Shown here: one piece after another, positions 5,259 to 11,600 of the stretch
Layout of the letters: every line of letters starts with the position of its first letter
Position numbering within the stretch: position 1 is the first letter of the stretch
NCBI GenBank assembly: GCA_028286505.1
Contig: JAQBRK010000017.1
Span: 1 to 13,922, forward strand
DNA length: 13,922 nt
Origin: Parcubacteria group bacterium
GTDB lineage: Bacteria > Patescibacteriota > Minisyncoccia > Phycocordibacterales > Phycocordibacteraceae
Reading direction: 5' to 3'
Notes under the pieces: model-generated
What the model saw: the letters and a program-made list of their open reading frames with translations, nothing else
Database searches by the model: none
What the model was told of the DNA's origin: nothing
Position numbers and translations under genes: made by a program

Positions 5259-5885
5259 TTACAGGAATTTCCAGGTCTGCATGATGCCGTTCAGCCACGT
5301 ATCGAGCGGCTTGAGCGTGGTGACTTCGTACAAGTACCCGCCATGAATGAGCCAGATCTCGCGCGTTTCTCCGAGCAAGGCATTCGAACTGGTGAATGCA
5401 GCAGCCACCACGCCATCAATAGTTACGTTCGATGCATTGGTGCGCACGCCGGAAGGTTCGTCTCTTCTAAAACGCTCGGGTGATACTTGAGCCCCCGAGT
5501 AAGGCACGATGAAAATCTGTAGTCCTTCTGCTTTCTCAATATTCTGGAATGTAATGGTAGAAGCGCCACCTCCCTCGTCCCGCACTGCGACGGCAAGGTT
5601 CTCCGGATACAAGAGCGAGAAGCGATAGGTGCTGTTTCGGTATTCGCGCATGCCTGCAGGTACGATGCGCGGCGTCTCATTGAGCGGTAGCGTCGAGGAT
5701 GAAGACACCGTACTCGCCGCTGCGTTCGTACCCTGATTCGTATTCGTATTCGCCGAAAAATTCGGTGCGAAGAGGAGCACGTCGACCGGAGGCTCGGTCG
5801 GCCTACCCGCGTACAGGAAGTACCCGGCGACGCCGGCACAAAGGAGTGCGAGCCCGCTTGCGAATGTATGTACGTTGAAATGCAT
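5259..5885 (-). CDS. Membrane-anchored PsbP-like domain protein, paralogue 2
   Basis: The 208-residue protein has an N-terminal membrane segment (about 8-26), then the longest linker of the three paralogues (about 30-75, Asn/Thr/Ser-rich). The domain runs from MREYRNSTYRFSLLYPENL to the C-terminal DTWLNGIMQTWKFL and contains QIFIVPYSGA and REIWLIHGGYLYEVTTL. It matches paralogue 1 (6888-7445) closely in protein and DNA, including a 39-bp stretch with one mismatch, so the two come from a fairly recent duplication. It starts 5 bp after the glycine-rich gene stop, implying one message. Its likely place is anchored in the membrane with the domain outside. Function unknown. A Cys in LALLCAGV was considered as a lipobox but does not fit well. 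Confidence 0.87.
   Translation of the reverse strand: MHFNVHTFASGLALLCAGVAGYFLYAGRPTEPPVDVLLFAPNFSANTNTNQGTNAAASTVSSSSTLPLNETPRIVPAGMREYRNSTYRFSLLYPENLAVAVRDEGGGASTITFQNIEKAEGLQIFIVPYSGAQVSPERFRRDEPSGVRTNASNVTIDGVVAAAFTSSNALLGETREIWLIHGGYLYEVTTLKPLDTWLNGIMQTWKFL
5338..5376 (-). repeat. Duplicated segment shared by PsbP-like paralogues (copy 2)
   Basis: These 39 bp match 6967-7005 with one mismatch. They encode the conserved GETREIW(L/F)IHGGY region. A second shared stretch, 22 bp identical, lies at 5287-5308 and 6916-6937. Such near identity between neighbouring genes indicates a recent tandem duplication of the glycine-rich plus PsbP-like cassette, or gene conversion. Confidence 0.85.
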
Positions 5886-5890
5886 GGAAT

Positions 5891-6868
5891 CTATTTTTGC
5901 CGCAGGAGTATCCTGCCGCTCACGAATTTTATCCTGAATCCCTCGAAGAGCCGCATGGTACGGCTTGGAATAATTATGGGGGAATAGGTAATAACGATGA
6001 GACCCGGTCCGCCTACTCCCGTATTAGTAAAGCGCGTACCGCCGCCGCCGCCGCCGTAGCTTCCGCCGGCCGAATTGCCGCCGCTGGTCGTACCTTGCTG
6101 TCCCGAGCCGCCGCCGCCGCCCGGACCTGCCGTTGCACTGTTACTGGTTTGGGTCCACACCGTGTCTTGGGTACCTGCCGTAGCGAGCGTCGCACCATTC
6201 TGTCCTTGACCGCCGCCGACCGAACCGCCCGGCGTGTTACCACAATTGTTATTCGTTCCGTTCGTCGCGGTTCCGGTACCGCCGGCACCTCCCCCTCCCC
6301 CTCCCTGACCACATCCGCCGTAACCGCCCGCACCGCCGTTACTGGCAGGGCCCGCTGCGCCGCCGCCGCCGCCGTTACCGTTACCGTTACCGTTACCTAA
6401 TCCGCCAGCACCTCCCGAGCGAACCACGTCGCCTACTTCTCCGGTTGTGCTCCCGCCCGCACCTCCTGTGCCGGTTGCGCCGCCGTTTGCTCCGCTATTG
6501 GCAACCACGCCCCCGGCGCCGTTCGCACCGAACCACACGACGCTTCCTGCGCCCCCGATGGAGTACGAGAAGTTTCCACCGGAGAGAAGTGGAGACCAAT
6601 CCTGCGTGCGTATTGCATACCCGCCGCCCCCGCCGCCGCCCGAACCGGGAGAACCGTCGTCATAACCGTTTCCGCCCGCACCGATAACTTCTACCTGAAA
6701 GGTACTCGGTGCATCAACGGGCATTGCCCAACTCGTTCCAGAGGTAAGAAAAACAACCGTGGCGTGAGCCGGCGCTAAGGGGAGCGCAAAAAGAAAAAGA
6801 CCGAAAATGACGCATATTCCCGTGCGGTGCGTCGTACTGACACCGACGCCGTTGGTAACGATTTTCAT
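5891..6868 (-). CDS. Secreted glycine-rich surface protein, copy 1
   Basis: The 325-residue protein has a signal peptide (hydrophobic core about 18-32, likely cleavage AHA|TV after residue 36). The mature protein opens VVFLTSGTSWAMPVDAPS and VEVIGAGG, parallel to the protein at 4168-5220. The Gly/Asn/Ala-rich body includes a GNGNGNGN run encoded by four GTTACC hexamers (plus-strand reading) at 6374-6397 and ends at LIVITYSP. It finishes with the tail MRLFEGFRIKFVSGRILLRQ plus Lys, closely similar to the tail of the DUF2341 protein. It starts at 6868, 7 nt below TGATACACT, and is followed after 5 bp by a PsbP-like gene. Probably a surface or adhesive protein. Its ligand cannot be inferred. Confidence 0.86.
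   Translation of the reverse strand: MKIVTNGVGVSTTHRTGICVIFGLFLFALPLAPAHATVVFLTSGTSWAMPVDAPSTFQVEVIGAGGNGYDDGSPGSGGGGGGGYAIRTQDWSPLLSGGNFSYSIGGAGSVVWFGANGAGGVVANSGANGGATGTGGAGGSTTGEVGDVVRSGGAGGLGNGNGNGNGGGGGAAGPASNGGAGGYGGCGQGGGGGGAGGTGTATNGTNNNCGNTPGGSVGGGQGQNGATLATAGTQDTVWTQTSNSATAGPGGGGGSGQQGTTSGGNSAGGSYGGGGGGTRFTNTGVGGPGLIVITYSPIIIPSRTMRLFEGFRIKFVSGRILLRQK
6374..6397 (+). repeat. Hexanucleotide tandem repeat (GTTACC)4
   Basis: Four perfect GTTACC units lie next to a GCC run at about 6359-6373, inside the glycine-rich gene. On the coding strand they encode Gly-Asn repeats. Slippage would change length without breaking the frame. Confidence 0.9.
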
Positions 6869-6875
6869 AGGGAAA

Positions 6876-6884
6876 AGTGTATCA
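6876..6884 (-). promoter_or_regulatory. Start-proximal extended -10 box (TGATACACT) for the glycine-rich gene at 6868
   Basis: TGA-TACACT is followed by TTTCCCT and the ATG. The hexamer and its 7-nt distance are identical to those at gap. It lies in the 19-bp gap after the preceding gene's stop, so this gene could be expressed separately from the upstream operon. Confidence 0.45.
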
Positions 6885-6887
6885 CCC

Positions 6888-7445
6888 TCATAAAAACAGC
6901 CACGTTTCCATGATTCCGTTCAGCCACGTATCGAGCGTCCTGAGCGAGGTTACTTCGTAGAGATATCCGCCATGAATGAACCAGATCTCGCGCGTTTCTC
7001 CGAGCGAGAGATCCGTACTATCGAATGAGGCACCCGGCACGCCGCCCACGATGGCGGCATGCTCATTTTCTCGCACGCCGGTCGGTAAGTCCGCCCTAAA
7101 ACGAGCTTGTGAGACTTTGGCATCGGTATACGGGACGATGAATATCTGGAATCCTTCCTGGGTGTCGGGGTTCTGGAACACGATGGTTCTTGCTCCCCCG
7201 TTTTCAGTCCGCTCGGCGACCGAAAGCCCTTCGGGATAGAGCAACGATACGTGGTAAGCGACGCTTCGATATTCACGGGTACCGGAAGGCACTTCTCGCG
7301 GAGCAGACTTCGTCACGGCTGTTATCGGGGCGGAAGCGGGTACGGCTGCGGGAGGAGCATGAAAAGCGAAGTACGCTCCTACTGCCACGGATGCAACGAG
7401 AACGAATGTGAGAGCGATGGCAGAGCTACGAAAATTAGGGTTCAT
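6888..7445 (-). CDS. Membrane-anchored PsbP-like domain protein, paralogue 1
   Basis: The 185-residue protein has an N-terminal anchor (about 9-28) and a short Pro/Ala linker. The domain runs from TREYRSVAYHVSLLYPEGL to DTWLNGIMETWLFL and contains FQIFIVPYTDA and REIWFIHGGYLYEVTSL. It is about as similar to paralogue 2 as recently duplicated genes would be, while paralogue 3 is more distant. It starts 8 bp after the DUF2341/LamG gene, so each PsbP-like gene in the window follows a secreted protein that carries the basic C-terminal tail. Membrane-anchored with an external domain is the likely topology. Function is unknown; a receptor, chaperone or anchor for its upstream neighbour is an inference from order only. 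Confidence 0.87.
   Translation of the reverse strand: MNPNFRSSAIALTFVLVASVAVGAYFAFHAPPAAVPASAPITAVTKSAPREVPSGTREYRSVAYHVSLLYPEGLSVAERTENGGARTIVFQNPDTQEGFQIFIVPYTDAKVSQARFRADLPTGVRENEHAAIVGGVPGASFDSTDLSLGETREIWFIHGGYLYEVTSLRTLDTWLNGIMETWLFL
6967..7005 (-). repeat. Duplicated segment shared by PsbP-like paralogues (copy 1)
   Basis: Partner of 5338-5376 (39 bp, one mismatch). See the gene entries for the paralogues. Confidence 0.85.
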
Positions 7446-7453
7446 ACATTCGC

Positions 7454-8674
7454 TTACTGCCCGATCCTAATGCGTCCCTTCAGCAAGCGTATCTTGAAGC
7501 CCGCAAAAAGCCGCAGCACGCGTTTCGCGGAAGCGGCAACGCTCGATGCCGTTTCGCTCCCGAGCGCGTAGAACGTGCCCGGGGAGCTGATGCTGTTGTA
7601 GGTAGCCGTGCGCCAGTCAGCGGAGCGAGCGCTGTCGGATACGCGTATCTCGTCATAGGTTGCCTTGGGAGCGAAGTTGTTGCCGGTGCCGGCAGCAAGG
7701 CGCCGCCCGATCTCGAAGTTCCCCATACCCGAGAAACTTCCTACGTTCGTACTGCCGGTGGTAGGAGCGTTATTGTCGAGCTTGATGTCATACGCGGTTG
7801 CGGAACTGGTGACGCTACTGACGTAGTGCCACGCATTGGCGGTGAACGTATTGGTGTCGTCCAGGTTTATGGTAGCGCTACTGCCGACCGAATGATCGCG
7901 CATCACGGCATTGAGGCGGATGTTTATCTCTGCCCCCCGAGCACCGCCGGTATTTTGGTTCTGTCCCACCAGCACGCCGGAGGCGTTCGAGACGCTTGGG
8001 TTCACCCACACCTCGAGCGTGTACGGAAGATCGCCGAAGGCGGTCGTCGTGTCATTTCCCACATACTGCGTCGAACCGTTGAGTGCGAGACCTCCACCGA
8101 CCATGCTGCTCGAGCTTGCGGTACCGCCGCTGTTCGTGAGCGCAATGCCGCCGGGAATCGAATTAGCGACGGAAAGGGTCGCCCCATCGCGGAAATGCCA
8201 TACGCCTTTGAAGTTCGAATCCCAGGTATTCGCCACGTCTTCCTGAGACGTGCTGATGGACGCGTCGCCATAACCGACATATATGACGGTATCCACTGAA
8301 GCGGAAAGGGTCGGTATCTTCACCCATGCGGCGTACTGTCCGGTGGTGCCGTTGTAGGAATCTATCTCGAACGCAAGCGGAGTCGTCAATCCGACGTTCG
8401 AATAAAATCGGACATCATACCCGCTTGCGTTCTGCACCTTTCCTCCGTTACCCACCGTCATGAAGGATGCGTCCGTCGTATTGAAGAGAATGGGAAAATT
8501 CGTTGAGTTCGATGACCCTGCCTTCGTATGGTCGATGGTGACGGTGCGGTAGTAGCTTGATGCGGCATGAGCGGTGTCAGGCTGCACGGCAATCCCGGTA
8601 CACGCCACGACAAGTGCAATGAGCATGGAAAGCGGCACGGCACCCGGCATCTTTCGCAAAGGTTTTGTACTCAT
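7454..8674 (-). CDS. Secreted DUF2341 / LamG-like surface protein
   Basis: The 406-residue protein has a signal peptide (core about 12-28, likely cleavage AHA|AS after residue 37). A DUF2341-type domain (about 40-140, YYRTVTIDHTKAG, FPILFNTTD, YDVRFYSN, VDTVIYVGYGD) is followed by a concanavalin A-like LamG domain (about 150-370, GVWHFRDG, LNGSTQYV, YTLEVWVNP, ATYDEIRVSDSARSADW, FYALGSET). LamG-type folds often bind glycans or proteins. The last residues, RLFAGFKIRLLKGRIRIGQ, form a tail like that of the glycine-rich proteins at 5891 and 4168. Its ATG overlaps the TGA of the giant adhesin (ATGA), implying translational coupling, and a PsbP-like gene follows after 8 bp. Role: likely cell-surface binding protein; substrate unknown. 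Confidence 0.9.
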   Translation of the reverse strand: MSTKPLRKMPGAVPLSMLIALVVACTGIAVQPDTAHAASSYYRTVTIDHTKAGSSNSTNFPILFNTTDASFMTVGNGGKVQNASGYDVRFYSNVGLTTPLAFEIDSYNGTTGQYAAWVKIPTLSASVDTVIYVGYGDASISTSQEDVANTWDSNFKGVWHFRDGATLSVANSIPGGIALTNSGGTASSSSMVGGGLALNGSTQYVGNDTTTAFGDLPYTLEVWVNPSVSNASGVLVGQNQNTGGARGAEINIRLNAVMRDHSVGSSATINLDDTNTFTANAWHYVSSVTSSATAYDIKLDNNAPTTGSTNVGSFSGMGNFEIGRRLAAGTGNNFAPKATYDEIRVSDSARSADWRTATYNSISSPGTFYALGSETASSVAASAKRVLRLFAGFKIRLLKGRIRIGQ

Positions 8675-11600
8675 GGTGCGGCAGCAACGATAGGTTCGGG
8701 AGCCGGTCCAGGAGTTTCCGCAGGTGCAGGTGTCGGCGTTGGAGTTGGAGTTGGAGTTGGATCGGATGCAGGCGGCGCTACGGCAGGTGTAGTGGTACCC
8801 GACGTCGGCGTTGACGTCACCGCTGGGGAACCCTCTCCTGGAGTTGGGGCTGGTGTCGAACCTCCCGGCGCAGCAACGACTACCGTACGGATTTTAGTCG
8901 AGAAGTTCCCTGACTTATCGAATGCCGTATACGTAAGCGTATACGTTGCGGATGATGAAGTATCGATCGTCGGCTGGTTATTAGTGGTGCGGCCATTCAC
9001 CTGTAGATTGTACTCAACGCTTCCGTCAACGGCATCCGTGGCAATTACCCCCGGATCGGCGTAGGTGTCACCCACCGCCACATAGAGCGGATCGGAACCG
9101 TTAAGCGTAATTTCGGGCGGTACGGTGTCCGCATTCGCTCCCGCTGCGCTCGCTATCTGTCCTTCCGTTTGAACGATAAAGTAATCGAAGGTCACGTCAG
9201 CTGAAGCTGCGTTCGCAAGCGTAACCTTGAAGCTTCCCTGCTGCTTTTCAGAAAGGTACCAGCTGCCTTCGACCGGACCGTTGAAGGTCACGAAGACCTT
9301 GCTGGAAGCCCGCACGAGCTTGTTCTGAACGACGACCGTGGTGTTGCCCGAGAGGATAGTTCCCGTTCCAGCGGACGACGTGCCGTCGACATCCTTGCTT
9401 GCAACGAACTGGCGAGCGACGAGCGTATTGAACTGTGCGATGCCGTTCTGGATGAGCGCTCCGAAGCTCGAGAAGAGATTCTGGAAAGCGGTAGGGTTCG
9501 CTGGAGCGGCAACCTCGGTTGAAGTAGCGGTCGTCGTAGCGACGACGATACTGACGTTCTCGAGCACCGCGAGGCGCGCGTCGAGCGTTGCGACCTTCGC
9601 GTCAAGCGCGTCGAAGCGGTTCGAAAGATTCTGCGTCATTGCGAGCGAGTACGTGGCAAGCTTGTAGAGGTCGGCGTCTCCTGAAGCCGTGAGCGCTTCA
9701 TTAGGAATCCGCACAGTGATGCTGGTCGTACCAATGATGTAGTTCTGTACTTCAGGGGCCACATTGAAGCTGGTTGCCCGTACTTGGTTTGCCGTAAGCG
9801 AAGCAATGGAGCTTGTGCCGGTTACCGTAAGCGAGCCTACCTGGAACGTCTGGAGCGGAGCCGGCGCAGCCTTTTGTTCGACTACGGCGAGTCGTGCCGA
9901 AAGGCTCGTGGTCGCGAGCGAAAGCATATCGGTTCGACCCGCGAGTTCCTTGATGGCATTGATGGATGCCGCAAGGATGGTCGTGGTGTTGATTTGCAGG
10001 TATCCGGCAGCGTTCACGTTGGACGCTTCGGGAATATTCGCCGCAACGTTCTGAGCGATGAATCCGGAGTAGCTCACGCCGCCGTCGAAGTTGGCCGTGT
10101 TCTCTTTCCAGCTGTAAGTCTGCGGGCTAATGCCGCGAATCGCATCGAGTCCTGCGGTGAAGGCGCTGCTTACGTCCTTCAGGCGTGCGTCCGACGTACA
10201 GCTCATAAGACCGTTCGCGTTCGTTTGTATGCCGCCGCAGGAGGCAAGATTGGCGACGGAGAGCGTCCCGTTCGTTCCTCCTGCCGTAGCAGCACCCACC
10301 AATACGTTACCGCCGACCGTAAGGATGGTGGAAGGTGAAGAGGTACCGATGCCGACGTTACCGCCCTTGGCGATCGCGAGCGCAATATTCGCCGACAGGT
10401 CGGTAGAGGAAGCGATGATGAAGGATTTGGTCGTCGACGCTATACCGAATGACCATGCGCTCGTATCAGGTCCGGCTTGGAAGATAGCGTCTCCCGCGGT
10501 CGCCGCGTCACCGAAGCTTGCGACGTTATCTCCCGATACCGAGAACAGGTTCGACCCGGAAGAAGAAGCTATGGCAAAGAGCGTGGTGCCGACAGAAGCT
10601 CCCGGGCGTCCAAGAATAGAAAGCTGCGCATACGGACTCGTCGTGCCAAGACCCAAGTTACCGGCCGCGCTCATGAAGACCGATGAGGTAGCGGTGAGCG
10701 TCGTGCCGCTCCCTGCGTAATACGGGAACTGGCCCGTGGTGCCGGAACCGACGACACCGGTACCGCTACCGGAACCGAGACAGGTTCCGTTCACGGCGTA
10801 GCAGCCGCCCGCAAGATTGATGCCGCCCGTGCTGCTGAAGGTCGACGTTGCCGTAGAGAAGTTGATACCGTTCACGCTCCCTATCGAGAGAAGCGAGCCG
10901 GGAGTGGAGGAACCGATACCGATATTATTACTGCTTATTCCCTTGGCGATAGTGAATGCCGCGTTACTCGTGAGCAGCGTTGACGAAGCTATCGTGAATG
11001 ATTTATCGCTTGAGTTATACCCGACAGCCCAGGCATTTACGTCGGAAGCGAATTGGAATGCGGCATCACCGGTGCCGACCGAGTTACCTATTGCGGTGAG
11101 GCCCGTGTTGTCGACACTGAAAAGCGTGGTCGTTGCGGACGCGGTCGAGGAGCCGATCGCGAACAGGGTCGTGTTTGTGGATCCGGCCGCCGCATGCACC
11201 GAGAGGTTGGCGTAAGGCGAAGTCGAGCCGACGCCGATCTTTCCCGATGTCGCCATGAAAAGACTCGAGGTAGCGGTGAGCGTCGTGCCGTTTGCCGCAT
11301 AATACGGGAATTGGCCCGTGGTGCCGGAACCCACCGTACCGGAGCCGCCGCCGTTGGTAAGACAGGTTCCGTTCACGGCGTAGCAGCCGTTCATGATATT
11401 CAGGCCGAACGCAAACGTTGACGTTGCAGTATTCGAGAGATTTATGAAGCTTGTAGACGAGCCCAGAGAGAACAGGGTGCCGGGGGTGGTGGTACCGATT
11501 CCCACATTGCCGGCGCCGAGTATTTTGAATATCGAACTGCCACGATACTGGACATCGAAGGAGGTGTTCGCGGCCGTGGCATCCATAAGGTTGAAGACGT

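Noticed and set aside
6888..8673. Alternative genetic code (TGA as Gly, as in Gracilibacteria)
   Set aside because: TGA ends the genes at 6888 and 8671 at the natural domain ends, and the latter overlaps the next ATG; no gene has internal TGA.
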